From Pararhizobium polonicum (GTDB lineage: Bacteria; Pseudomonadota; Alphaproteobacteria; Rhizobiales; Rhizobiaceae): DNA of 64,000 nt. Each line of letters starts with the position of its first letter. Position 1 is the stretch's first letter. The translations under genes were made by a program, and so were the position numbers. The stretch spans positions 62,001 through 126,000 of the forward strand of contig NZ_LGLV01000016.1 of the NCBI RefSeq assembly GCF_001687365.1, in the 5' to 3' direction. This document shows, piece after piece, positions 1 through 8,383 of this stretch. A model generated the notes under the pieces. The model saw nothing but the letters and a program-made list of their open reading frames with translations, did no database searches and was not told where the DNA came from.

Positions 1-84
1 TACGACCGGGAATAATGCCCCGATTGCCGCGCCGGCCGCAGCATACCGCTGCTCCGGCTTCGGCAGAAAAGCCTTTAACTTCAT
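1..84 (-). CDS. N-terminus of an unidentified protein, cut by the window edge
   Basis: An open frame begins at ATG 84-82 and runs leftward to the window edge without a stop, giving 28 residues: MKLKAFLPKPEQRYAAAG followed by an Ala/Gly-rich stretch ending FPVV. The basic start followed by a hydrophobic run looks like the head of a membrane protein, such as a sensor or diguanylate cyclase, but the fragment is too short to name. GGGGCG lies a few bases upstream as a weak ribosome site. It would be divergent from btaA, with about 145 bases between the two starts. Confidence 0.4.
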   Translation of the reverse strand, partial: MKLKAFLPKPEQRYAAAGAAIGALFPVV

Positions 85-230
85 GTTAGCGCCCCGAAAA
101 TGAATAGGGTCATCTAACATGTACAAACTTAATCAATTCTTATGGATGAGAAATTGTATAAGCCATCCGTCATCAAAGTGTAGCGGACTCGTCTTAGAAG
201 CTCCCCATCTTTAACGGATGGCAGGCTGAC

Positions 231-1481
231 ATGACCGATCTCGCACCCGATGCAGGCTACGGCAAAAGAAATCGCAAGCTGAAAACCGCTCTGATCCAGC
301 ACAAGGCGCTGACCCTGGAAGGCCTGTCGGAGCGTCTTTTCGGACTGCTCTTTACCGGCCTCGTCTATCCGCAGATCTGGGAAGATCCCACCGTCGACAT
401 GGCTGCCATGCAGATCCGCCCCGAGCATCACATCGTCACCATCGGCTCCGGTGGCTGCAACATGCTCGCCTATCTCTCCGCAGCCCCCGAACGCATCGAC
501 GTGGTCGATCTCAACCCGCATCACGTGGCGCTCAACCGGCTGAAGCTTGCCGCATTCCGCCACCTGCCCGGCCATGCCGACATCATCCGCTTTCTCGCCC
601 GCCATGATCTCGCCAGCAACGTCCGGGCCTACGATCTCTTCATCGAACCGAAGCTCGACAGCGACACGCGCAAATACTGGAACCGGCGCGGGCTGACCGG
701 CCAGCGCCGCATCCGGGTCTTAGGCAAGAATATCTATCGCACCGGCCTGCTCGGCCGTTTCATCGGTCTCGGCCATCTGCTGGCGCGGCTGCATGGCGTC
801 GATCCGAGCGAGCTTGCCAATGCCCGCTCGATGCGCGAGCAGCGCCAGTTCTTCGACGAGCGGCTGGCGCCTTTGTTCGACCGCCCGGCCATCCGCTGGA
901 TCACCAGCCGCAAAAGCTCGCTGTTCGGCCTCGGCATTCCGCCGCAGCAGTTCGATGAACTGGCGAGCCTCAGCGCGGAAAAGTCGCTGGCCGGCGTGCT
1001 GCGCCAGCGGCTCGAGAAGCTCTGCTGCCATTTCCCGCTGAAGGAAAACTATTTTGCCTGGCAGGCCTTCGCCCGCCGCTACCCGATGCCGCATGAGGGC
1101 GAGCTGCCCGACTATCTGCAGGCCGGACGCCATGAAACGATCCGCAACAATGCCGAGCGCGTGCACGTGCACCATGCCAGCTTCACCGAGCTGCTGGCGA
1201 AGAAGCCCGCCGGTTCCGTCGATCGTTATGTCCTGCTCGACGCGCAGGACTGGATGAACGACCGGCAGCTGAACGACCTGTGGAGCGAAATCACCCGCAC
1301 CTCGGCCGAAGGCGCCGTCGTCATTTTCCGCACCGCCGCCGAAGCCAGCATTCTGGAAGGCCGCGTCTCGCAGGCCCTGCTCGGCCAATGGCACTATGAT
1401 GCCGAGCAGTCGCAGGCTCTGAACCTCAAGGACCGGTCTGCCATCTACGGCGGCTTCCATATCTACAGGAAGGCAGCATGA
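231..1481 (+). CDS. btaA: BtaA, S-adenosylmethionine:diacylglycerol 3-amino-3-carboxypropyltransferase
   Basis: Predicted first enzyme of betaine lipid (DGTS) synthesis, moving the aminocarboxypropyl group of SAM onto diacylglycerol at the membrane. The 416-residue length and the whole-length DUF3419/BtaA pattern fit the family. A glycine-rich SAM loop, IGSGGCNM, lies at residues 71-78, followed by VDLNPHH near 92-98. The next gene overlaps it by four bases (ATGA) and encodes the matching N-methyltransferase, which makes the call strong. In Sinorhizobium these genes respond to phosphate starvation through PhoB; no convincing PHO box was seen in the 145-base upstream gap (best match about 9 of 14 at 167-184). 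Confidence 0.93.
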   Translation: MTDLAPDAGYGKRNRKLKTALIQHKALTLEGLSERLFGLLFTGLVYPQIWEDPTVDMAAMQIRPEHHIVTIGSGGCNMLAYLSAAPERIDVVDLNPHHVALNRLKLAAFRHLPGHADIIRFLARHDLASNVRAYDLFIEPKLDSDTRKYWNRRGLTGQRRIRVLGKNIYRTGLLGRFIGLGHLLARLHGVDPSELANARSMREQRQFFDERLAPLFDRPAIRWITSRKSSLFGLGIPPQQFDELASLSAEKSLAGVLRQRLEKLCCHFPLKENYFAWQAFARRYPMPHEGELPDYLQAGRHETIRNNAERVHVHHASFTELLAKKPAGSVDRYVLLDAQDWMNDRQLNDLWSEITRTSAEGAVVIFRTAAEASILEGRVSQALLGQWHYDAEQSQALNLKDRSAIYGGFHIYRKAA

Positions 1482-2146
1482 GCGCCATCGGGACCGAAGC
1501 AGGCAGCAGCCATGCCGACCGGATGGACCGGATGTACCGCACCCAACGGCATGTCTACGACCTGACCCGCAAATATTATCTGTTCGGCCGCGATACATTA
1601 ATCCGCGATCTCGACGTTCCGGCCGGCGGCAGCGTGCTGGAAATCGGCTGCGGCACCGGCCGCAATCTGGCCCTGATCGGCCGCCGTTTTCCGCAGGCGC
1701 GGCTGTTCGGGCTCGATATCTCGGCGGAAATGCTCGTCTCGGCCGAAGCCAAGCTCGGAAAACCGGGCCGCAGCAAAACGGTTCTGCGCGTCGCCGACGC
1801 GACCGATTTCCAGCCTTCGGAATTCGGCGAAACCGGCTTCGACCGCATCGTCATCTCCTATGCCCTGTCGATGATCCCGGAATGGGAAAAGGCGATCGAC
1901 TCAGCGGTCGCCGCGCTCAATCCGGACGGCTCGCTGCACATCGCGGACTTCGGCCAGCAGGAGCGGCTGCCCGGCCTGTTTCGGCGCGGGTTGCAGGCAT
2001 GGCTGAAACGGTTTCACGTCACGCCGCGCAAGACGATGACGGCCGTGCTCAAGGCCAAAGCGGAGAAATCCGGTGATGCGCTTGCGTTCCGGCCGATCGG
2101 CCGCGGCTATGCATGGCTCTTCACCTACCGCCGCGAAGAAAAATAA
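1478..2146 (+). CDS. btaB: BtaB, SAM-dependent N-methyltransferase of DGTS synthesis
   Basis: Predicted to methylate diacylglycerylhomoserine three times, giving the trimethylated betaine lipid DGTS. The 222-residue protein has the class I methyltransferase motif VLEIGCGTGRNL at residues 53-64 and an acidic post-motif GLDIS near 80. Its ATG overlaps the stop of btaA (ATGA), so the two are translationally coupled. DGTS replaces phosphatidyl lipids under phosphate limitation in rhizobia. The call rests on the btaA partnership, since the methyltransferase fold alone is generic. Confidence 0.92.
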   Translation: MSAIGTEAGSSHADRMDRMYRTQRHVYDLTRKYYLFGRDTLIRDLDVPAGGSVLEIGCGTGRNLALIGRRFPQARLFGLDISAEMLVSAEAKLGKPGRSKTVLRVADATDFQPSEFGETGFDRIVISYALSMIPEWEKAIDSAVAALNPDGSLHIADFGQQERLPGLFRRGLQAWLKRFHVTPRKTMTAVLKAKAEKSGDALAFRPIGRGYAWLFTYRREEK

Positions 2147-2365
2147 GCCGGCGCAAGCCCCGCGTAACGCTCCCCACGCTATAGTTGGATAGATTTCAGG
2201 CCCACGACTTTGGGTCTGCGGTGCAGTTTCGACAATTGCTGCTTGAAACTAACTCAATTTTTACGATGATATGATGAATATGAGGTTCACGCCTCCCGGG
2301 GGATTCACATCAGCGGATATCATCGTGTGAGGCAGCATCGTCGATCGATTCAGAACGGGTACCCC

Positions 2366-3166
2366 ATGCGCCGGCTATTCCTGGCTCTTTTGCCTATTGT
2401 GACGCTTCTTTCCGGCTGCACCTCCACCGATTACGATCTCGTTTCCACCGCATCGATCCCACCCCGATTCCATGACAAGGATCCGCAGGATTTTGGCGCG
2501 CGCACACCGCAGCATCACAATATCCACGGCATCGACGTTTCGAAGTGGCAGGGCAATGTCGACTGGAACAAGGTCAAGGGATCCGGCGTCTCCTTCGCCT
2601 TCATCAAGGCAACGGAAGGCAAGGACAGGGTCGACGCCAAGTTCAACGAATACTGGCAGCAGGCCCGAGCCGCAGGCCTGCCCTATGCGCCCTACCATTT
2701 CTACTATTTCTGCTCGACGGCCGACGAGCAGGCCGACTGGTTCATCGCCAACGTACCGAAGAGCGCGGTCTACCTGCCGCCGGTGCTCGATGTGGAATGG
2801 AACGGCGAATCCAAGACCTGCACCTACCGGCCGTCACCCTTGACCGTCCAATCCGAGATGAAGCGCTTCATGGACCGGCTGGAAGCCCATTACGGCAAGC
2901 GGCCGATCATCTATACCTCGGTCGATTTCCATCGCGACAATCTTGTCGGCCAGTTCAACGACTACCACTTCTGGGTCCGCTCGGTGGCCAAGCACCCGAC
3001 GGAAATCTACCCCGAGCGCCGCTGGGCCTTCTGGCAATATACCAGCACAGGCGTGATACCCGGCATCGAAGGCAACACCGACATCAACGTGTTCGCCGGT
3101 TCGCCGAAGAACTGGAACAACTGGGTGGCAGCCGTCTCGAAGCCCCGCCCGACGCCGCAAAACTGA
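2366..3166 (+). CDS. GH25-family lysozyme-like lipoprotein
   Basis: Predicted muramidase of the GH25 (Chalaropsis-type) family anchored in an envelope membrane. The ATG at 2366 is preferred to the GTG at 2327 because it opens directly on a lipoprotein signal: MRRLFLALLPIVTLLSGC, with lipobox LLSGC and lipidated Cys18. The mature part carries IDVSKWQGNVDW and PPVLDVEWN, matching the Asp and Asp-x-Glu catalytic blocks of GH25. The 266-residue length is normal. A 7-bp hairpin GGCGGAA/TTCCGCC lies just downstream (3176-3197) without a U-run. Likely roles are wall remodelling or lysis of competitors. Confidence 0.88.
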   Translation: MRRLFLALLPIVTLLSGCTSTDYDLVSTASIPPRFHDKDPQDFGARTPQHHNIHGIDVSKWQGNVDWNKVKGSGVSFAFIKATEGKDRVDAKFNEYWQQARAAGLPYAPYHFYYFCSTADEQADWFIANVPKSAVYLPPVLDVEWNGESKTCTYRPSPLTVQSEMKRFMDRLEAHYGKRPIIYTSVDFHRDNLVGQFNDYHFWVRSVAKHPTEIYPERRWAFWQYTSTGVIPGIEGNTDINVFAGSPKNWNNWVAAVSKPRPTPQN

Positions 3167-3298
3167 GGCCGGAACGGCGGAAATTCTTCATTCCGCCCCA
3201 TTGCCGTGCGACAGCCCCTGCCATATTTTCCGCAAAACAACGGCGGCCCGTTTTCGGGCTGCATTCGGCCGGTTCCGGCCTGACAACAAGGACTTGCG

Positions 3299-4507
3299 AT
3301 GACACGCAGCACACTGCGCTCCGTTCTTTCGATCGGTTTTCTCACCCTTTTGACCTCGACTGCCCTCGCGCAGCAAGCAGCAACGCCCGCAGCCCCCTGC
3401 GGTGGCGACCTTGCGACATTCCTGCAAGGCGTCAAGGCCGAGGCAATCGCCAAGGGCATTCCGGCGGAAGCCGTCGATCGGGCGCTGGCCGGCGCAGAAA
3501 TTTCCGAAAAGGTACTGAGCCGCGACCGCGCTCAGGGCGTCTTCAAGCAGAGCTTCACCGAATTCTCGCAGCGCACCGTCAGCAAGGCGCGGCTGGATAT
3601 CGGCGCCAAGAAAATGAAGGAATATGCCGCGGTCTTCGCGCGGGCCGAGAAGGAATTCGGCGTTCCGGCACCGGTGATCACCGCCTTCTGGGCGATGGAG
3701 ACGGATTTCGGGGCTGTTCAGGGTGATTTCAATACCCGCAATGCGCTGGTAACGCTGGCGCACGACTGCCGCCGGCCGGAAATGTTCCGCCCGCAGCTGA
3801 TCGCCGCCATCGAAATGGTCCAGCACGGCGACCTCGACCCGGCAACCACGACCGGCGCCTGGGCCGGCGAAATCGGCCAGGTCCAGATGCTGCCGAAGGA
3901 CATTATCGCGCAGGGCGTGGACGGCGACGGCGATGGCCACGTCAACCTCAAGCAGAGCGCGCCGGATGCGATCCTGACGGCGGCCAAATTCCTCAAGAGC
4001 CTCGGCTTTGTCGCCGGTCAGCCCTGGATCCAGGAAGTGGACCTGCCGGAAAACCTGCCCTGGGAGAAGACCGGCCTGCAGGACGGCATGACCGCCGGTG
4101 ACTGGTTCGCGCTTGGCGTCAAGCCGCGCGACGGCAACACCGCCTTCCCGCAACTCGCATCGTCTCTCGTCATCCCGCAGGGGCGTCACGGCGTCGCCTT
4201 CCTGACCTATCCGAACTTCAACGTCTATCTCGAATGGAACCAGTCGTTCATCTATACGACCTCGGCCGCTTATTTCGCCACCCGGCTTGCCGGAGCACCG
4301 CCCTATGACACCCATCATCCCGAACCGGGCCTGAGCGACGAAGACATGAAGGCACTGCAGACCAAGCTGCAGGCCCGGGGCCACGATGTCGGCAAGATCG
4401 ACGGCATCCTCGGCTCCGGCACCCGCGCCGCCCTTCAGAAGGAGCAGCTGCGGCTTGGCCTGCCCGCCGATGGCTGGGCGACACCAACGGTCCTCAACGC
4501 TCTTTAA
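3299..4507 (+). CDS. Lytic murein transglycosylase, MltB-type, with C-terminal peptidoglycan-binding domain
   Basis: Periplasmic enzyme predicted to cleave MurNAc-GlcNAc bonds with anhydro-sugar formation. Residues 1-25 form a Sec signal (ending TALAQQ), so this is a soluble member rather than a lipoprotein. The SLT_2 domain spans about 33-320 with catalytic Glu134 in AFWAMETDFG. A peptidoglycan_binding_1 module follows at about 345-402 (LQTKLQARGHDVGKIDGILG). The 402-residue length fits the alphaproteobacterial subfamily. It ends two bases from the convergent antiporter gene, so transcripts probably overlap. Confidence 0.92.
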   Translation: MTRSTLRSVLSIGFLTLLTSTALAQQAATPAAPCGGDLATFLQGVKAEAIAKGIPAEAVDRALAGAEISEKVLSRDRAQGVFKQSFTEFSQRTVSKARLDIGAKKMKEYAAVFARAEKEFGVPAPVITAFWAMETDFGAVQGDFNTRNALVTLAHDCRRPEMFRPQLIAAIEMVQHGDLDPATTTGAWAGEIGQVQMLPKDIIAQGVDGDGDGHVNLKQSAPDAILTAAKFLKSLGFVAGQPWIQEVDLPENLPWEKTGLQDGMTAGDWFALGVKPRDGNTAFPQLASSLVIPQGRHGVAFLTYPNFNVYLEWNQSFIYTTSAAYFATRLAGAPPYDTHHPEPGLSDEDMKALQTKLQARGHDVGKIDGILGSGTRAALQKEQLRLGLPADGWATPTVLNAL

Positions 4508-4509
4508 TC

Positions 4510-5901
4510 TTAATCGCTCCGGCGCCTGTTTTGTATCCGTGCCCGCCGCCTGTGGTGGCGGGCAAGCCGGAAGGCCCGGTAGCGCAGTTTCAACGACCAG
4601 CGCGCCCCGGCCAGAGCCGCCCCCCGCTTCGATACCTCATTCAATTCGCGCGCATAGGCGACCGCGAACGCCTTGCGATAGGTCAACAGGTGCTCGGAGG
4701 CGATATTCTCCAGACGGTGCATCATGCTGACCCAGAGTGGCGAAACCAGCAGCGAGACGGCCGTCACGGCAATCGCCACCTTGTAGGTATCGAACTGGAG
4801 GACGCCGGCGCTCAAGCCCGCTGCCGCCAGCACGAAGGAAAACTCGCCGATCTGCGCCATCGACAGACCCGCGATCAGGGCAATCTGCGGCGATGAGCCT
4901 GTCTTGCGCAGCAGGAAGATGTTCAGCAGTGTCTTCGCCGCAATGACGATCAGCGCCGCGCTCAGCACAGACCAGAAATTCTCGCCGATGAAGGTGAGAT
5001 CGATCAAAAGGCCGATCGACAGGAAGAAGACGACGAGCAATACGCTCTGGATCGGCTCGATCACCGGGATGACGCGGCTGCGCAGGGTGGAATTGCCGAT
5101 CACGATGCCGGAGAGGAATGCCCCATAGGCGGGCGACATGCCGGCGAGACCGGAAATAGCAGCCGCGCCGAAACAGACGGCGAGCGCGCCCAGCGCCAGG
5201 ATCTCCACCTTGTCCTCGACCGCCTCGCTATAGGGTATGCGCAGCTTGCCGTGGCGGCCGAACCACCACAGCAGCGCGGCGAGAATGGCGATGGCGATGA
5301 CCATCTTGACCGCGATGGTGCCGATATGCAGTTCCTCGCCGCCAAGGCTTGAGACCAGGATCAGCATCGGCACGACGGCGATATCCTGGGCGATCAGCAC
5401 CCCGACGGCGATACGTCCGGTTTCGCTGCGCAGTTCCCCCATATCTTCAAGCATCTTCATGGCGACGACGGTGGAGGACATGGCGATGACGAAGCCGAGG
5501 ATCAGCCCTTCCGCCGGACTTGCCCCGGTGATCAGCGCGATCAGGCCGGCAGCGGCGATTGCCGCGACCACCTGCCCGCTCGCAACCATCAGCGCCTGAC
5601 GCAGGCTCAGCACGAAGGCCTTGATCGACAGCTCCATGCCGATGAAGAACAGGAGGACGACAACGCCCATTTCAGCCAGCAGCGTCACATTGGCATTGTT
5701 GGAGATAAAGCCGAACCCGGTCGGCCCTAAAGCCACACCCGCCAGAATGAACCCGACCAGCGGCGGCTGGCGCAGGCGCAGGAACCCCAGCCCCAGAAGG
5801 GCCGCAACCGCCACCACGATCGCGATGGGGATCAGCCCCTGGCCTTCATGCGCGGCGGCGATGGATTGTGTCGTCAAAGGCTCCAGGAATTCATCCTTCA
5901 T
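4510..5901 (-). CDS. Monovalent cation:proton antiporter, CPA2 family (KefB/YbaL-like, membrane domain only)
   Basis: Integral membrane antiporter predicted to exchange K+ or Na+ for protons. The 463 residues are almost entirely hydrophobic helices, with family patterns such as RQPPLVGFILAGVALGPTGFG (residues about 43-63) and the acidic helix segment QDIAVVPM. The C-terminal RCK/TrkA-N regulatory domain of KefB/KefC is missing: the chain stops after a short basic tail (HHRRRARIQNRRRSD). It lies tail-to-tail with the transglycosylase. Ion specificity cannot be read from the sequence. Confidence 0.88.
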   Translation of the reverse strand: MKDEFLEPLTTQSIAAAHEGQGLIPIAIVVAVAALLGLGFLRLRQPPLVGFILAGVALGPTGFGFISNNANVTLLAEMGVVVLLFFIGMELSIKAFVLSLRQALMVASGQVVAAIAAAGLIALITGASPAEGLILGFVIAMSSTVVAMKMLEDMGELRSETGRIAVGVLIAQDIAVVPMLILVSSLGGEELHIGTIAVKMVIAIAILAALLWWFGRHGKLRIPYSEAVEDKVEILALGALAVCFGAAAISGLAGMSPAYGAFLSGIVIGNSTLRSRVIPVIEPIQSVLLVVFFLSIGLLIDLTFIGENFWSVLSAALIVIAAKTLLNIFLLRKTGSSPQIALIAGLSMAQIGEFSFVLAAAGLSAGVLQFDTYKVAIAVTAVSLLVSPLWVSMMHRLENIASEHLLTYRKAFAVAYARELNEVSKRGAALAGARWSLKLRYRAFRLARHHRRRARIQNRRRSD

Positions 5902-5992
5902 GTCTGTGCGTATTCAAGAATCGGGTGGATAAATCCTGCCCCAAGCCTTAACCCTCGGTATGTTCCGAATGAGGCAGGGGAAGGTCAAGTCG

Positions 5993-6934
5993 ATGCATGC
6001 AAAAACGGACGGTTTACAGAACCGCATGACGCTTGCCACCTGGGGACTTCTCGCCCTTCTCGGGCTGATCTGGGGCGGCTCGTTCTTCTTCGCACGCATC
6101 GCCATCCAGCATGTTCCTGCCTTCACCCTGGTTCTTCTGCGGGTGGCGCTCGCTGCCCTCGCGCTGCACCTCTATATATTCGGCCGCTACGACATCTACC
6201 GCGAGCTCAAAGCCCGCTGGCCGCAATTCCTGCTCCTCGGCCTGATCAACAACGCCATCCCGCACACCTTCATCTTCCTCGGCCAGACGCAGATCGGCGC
6301 GGGTCTCGCCGCCATTCTGAATGCGACGACGCCGGTCTGGACCGTCTTGATCGCCAATGCGCTGACGCAGGACGAAAAGCTGAGCCTTGCCAAGATCGCC
6401 GGCTGCCTGCTGGGCCTTGCCGGAACCGCAGTGCTGATTGGTCCCAGCGCCCTGCCCGGCCTGACACAGGCAGGCAGCAACATTCCGCTCTGGGCCCTGC
6501 TCTTTCCGGTCGCCGCAGCCGTCAGCTATGGTTTTGCCGCGACCTACGGCAAACGCTTTCGCGGACTGGCGGCACCGGTGACCGCAGCCGGTCAGCTGAC
6601 CGCATCGACGCTGATCATGCTGCCGCTCTCCCTGACCATCGATACGCCGTGGCAATTGCCGATGCCGCCGATGACGTCAATCCTTGCCGTTTTGGCATTG
6701 GCGCTGCTGTCCACCGCCTACGGCTATATCCTGTTCTTCCGGATCATGAGCCGCGCCGGCGCCACCAACACCTCGCTGGTTACCCTGCTGGTGCCGCCCA
6801 GCGCCATTCTCCTCGGCTTCCTGTTCCTGGGGGAAACCCTCGAAACGACGGATATCGCCGGCATGCTGCTGATTGCCGTCGGCCTCGTCGTGCTCGATGG
6901 ACGCCTGCTGCCCGGGCGGGCGAAACAGGGTTAA
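5993..6934 (+). CDS. DMT-superfamily transporter with two EamA domains
   Basis: Predicted ten-helix metabolite exporter of the inner membrane. Two EamA repeats cover roughly residues 16-150 and 165-300. WGGSFFFARIAI near the start and PPSAILLGFLFLGE near residue 270 are typical of the family. ATG 5993 is chosen over ATG 5960 because GGGGAAGG sits eight bases upstream of it. It is divergent from the antiporter with about 90 bases between starts. Substrate is unknown; relatives export amino acids or drugs. Confidence 0.85.
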   Translation: MHAKTDGLQNRMTLATWGLLALLGLIWGGSFFFARIAIQHVPAFTLVLLRVALAALALHLYIFGRYDIYRELKARWPQFLLLGLINNAIPHTFIFLGQTQIGAGLAAILNATTPVWTVLIANALTQDEKLSLAKIAGCLLGLAGTAVLIGPSALPGLTQAGSNIPLWALLFPVAAAVSYGFAATYGKRFRGLAAPVTAAGQLTASTLIMLPLSLTIDTPWQLPMPPMTSILAVLALALLSTAYGYILFFRIMSRAGATNTSLVTLLVPPSAILLGFLFLGETLETTDIAGMLLIAVGLVVLDGRLLPGRAKQG

Positions 6935-7194
6935 CAAACGGAATCAAAGCCGCCCTCCGGCCGCCCTGACTGTCTCCAATCGGCCACTCACGGCGCATTT
7001 CAGTGCGTTACATTAACCAGGCGGCCGACATTGTGAAAAAATTGTGGCTGCACAAAAATCTGTTTTCAATCATCATGTTAAGCCTGTGCATAACCCATTT
7101 TGCGATCAGCCTTATCGCAGCGCAGCATAACTTTTCCTTTCAAGCGTGACATTTTAACCCTATCCTCGAAGAGTTAACGCAAGGAGGGCCGGTT

Positions 7195-7272
7195 ATGGGA
7201 ATTACACATTCGTTGAATGTCCTCATGATAAGTGCAGCGTTCGTATTCGTAGCAACCATGCTTTTTATCTGA
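7195..7272 (+). CDS. Small 25-residue predicted membrane peptide
   Basis: A 25-codon frame starts at ATG 7195 with a near-perfect ribosome site (AAGGAGGG at 7181-7188, seven bases from the start counting from AAGGAGG). The peptide begins MGITHSLNVL and continues as an unbroken hydrophobic run rich in Val, Phe and Ala, ending MLFI, so most of it could form one transmembrane helix. It lies alone in a 520-base gap between the DMT gene and metF, with a strong intrinsic terminator about 120 bases downstream. Function is unknown. The combination of a strong Shine-Dalgarno, coherent hydrophobicity and private terminator argues for a real small gene. Confidence 0.6.
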   Translation: MGITHSLNVLMISAAFVFVATMLFI

Positions 7273-7391
7273 AGGCATCGGGCGAACAGTCCAGTCGGTA
7301 AAAAGGGACTTTAATACCGTAAACCCATTGCAGCATGATCCAGCCACGGTGAAGCGCTCCACGGAGCATCGCAAACTCGAAGCTGCCAGAT

Positions 7392-7428
7392 AAAAAGCCC
7401 CTGGGACTATCGGTCTCAGGGGCTTTTT
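7392..7428. terminator. Strong intrinsic terminator, usable in both directions
   Basis: A perfect 12-bp stem, AAAAAGCCCCTG (7392-7403) against CAGGGGCTTTTT (7417-7428), encloses a 13-base loop. The arms carry an A-run on one side and a T-run on the other, so it can end the small-peptide transcript (+) and the metF transcript (-). Confidence 0.9.
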
Positions 7429-7455
7429 GATGGGAAACTGCCTATTGGGGCCTGC

Positions 7456-8382
7456 TCAGGCCGCAGCTCCGGCCGAACGGGACTGTGTGGCGGCTGGCGC
7501 CAGCCGTTCGAAGCCGACGAGATCGCACACCGCCGCCACCAGCGGCGACCGGTTCATCGTATAGATATGAAAATCGCGAAGACCGCGCCTTGCCAGATCG
7601 ACGATCTGCTCGGCGGCAATATGGGTCGCCTCCTTGAACCGCTCTTCCGGGCTTTCGTCGAGATGGATCAGCCGCGTAACGATCGCGTCCGGCACCTTTG
7701 CACCGCAGAGCCCGGCAAACTTGCGGATCGATGCCAGATTGTTGATCGGCATGATTCCGGGAACGACAGGAATATGGATGCCCGCGCGGCGGACGCGCTC
7801 AAGATAACGCTCGAAATCATTGTTGTCGAAAAAGAACTGGGTCAGTGCCCGCGTCGCGCCATTGTCGACCTTGCGTTTCAGCATGTCGATATCGGCATCG
7901 ACATCCGGGCTCTCCGGATGCTTTTCCGGATAGGCCGATACGGAAATATCGAAATCGCCGGCTGAGCGGATGGCGGCGACAAGCGCCGCCGCATTTTCAT
8001 AGCCGTCCGGAAACGGCGCGTAGCGCGCACCGATGCCGCCCTGCGGATCACCGCGCAGCGCCACGAAATGACGCACGCCATTGTCGATGAATTCCGAAAC
8101 GATCGCATCGACTTCCGCCCTCGTCGCCCCGACGCAGGTCAGGTGCGCGGCGGTGTTGGCGATGTGCTCGTCATGGATCATCCGCCGCACGGCCGTCAGC
8201 GAACGCGCCTTGGTGGAGCCTCCGGCGCCATAGGTCATCGTCACGAAGGCAGGATTGAAGGCCGACAGATCGGCAACGGTCTGGAACAGCTGCACTTCCA
8301 TGTCGTCGTTCTTCGGCGGGAAATACTCAAACGAGAGCCGCAGGTTTCCGCGCTCGGCCGGGTAAAGGGTGTGTATCGGCAT
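7456..8382 (-). CDS. metF: Methylenetetrahydrofolate reductase
   Basis: Flavoprotein predicted to reduce 5,10-methylene-THF to 5-methyl-THF for methionine synthesis in the cytoplasm. The 308-residue product beginning MPIHTLYPAERGN contains SFEYFPPKN, VTMTYGAGGSTK and the folate/FAD-site stretch FVALRGDPQGG. ATG 8382 is preferred over a longer frame opening at 8463 because GGGAGGA lies seven bases upstream and the longer frame would overlap the ArsR-type gene. It begins one base after that gene's stop, so the two form one operon with shared control by the upstream palindrome. Confidence 0.95.
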   Translation of the reverse strand: MPIHTLYPAERGNLRLSFEYFPPKNDDMEVQLFQTVADLSAFNPAFVTMTYGAGGSTKARSLTAVRRMIHDEHIANTAAHLTCVGATRAEVDAIVSEFIDNGVRHFVALRGDPQGGIGARYAPFPDGYENAAALVAAIRSAGDFDISVSAYPEKHPESPDVDADIDMLKRKVDNGATRALTQFFFDNNDFERYLERVRRAGIHIPVVPGIMPINNLASIRKFAGLCGAKVPDAIVTRLIHLDESPEERFKEATHIAAEQIVDLARRGLRDFHIYTMNRSPLVAAVCDLVGFERLAPAATQSRSAGAAA

Positions 8383-8383
8383 G

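Noticed and set aside
167..184. Possible PHO box ahead of btaA (CCGTCAT, four bases, GTGTAGC)
   Set aside because: The first half fits the CTGTCAT consensus well, but the second matches at only about three of seven positions, so the site is not supported.
129..605. Long minus-strand frame over the start of btaA
   Set aside because: Antisense to a well-supported gene with no family pattern; typical shadow of high-GC coding DNA.
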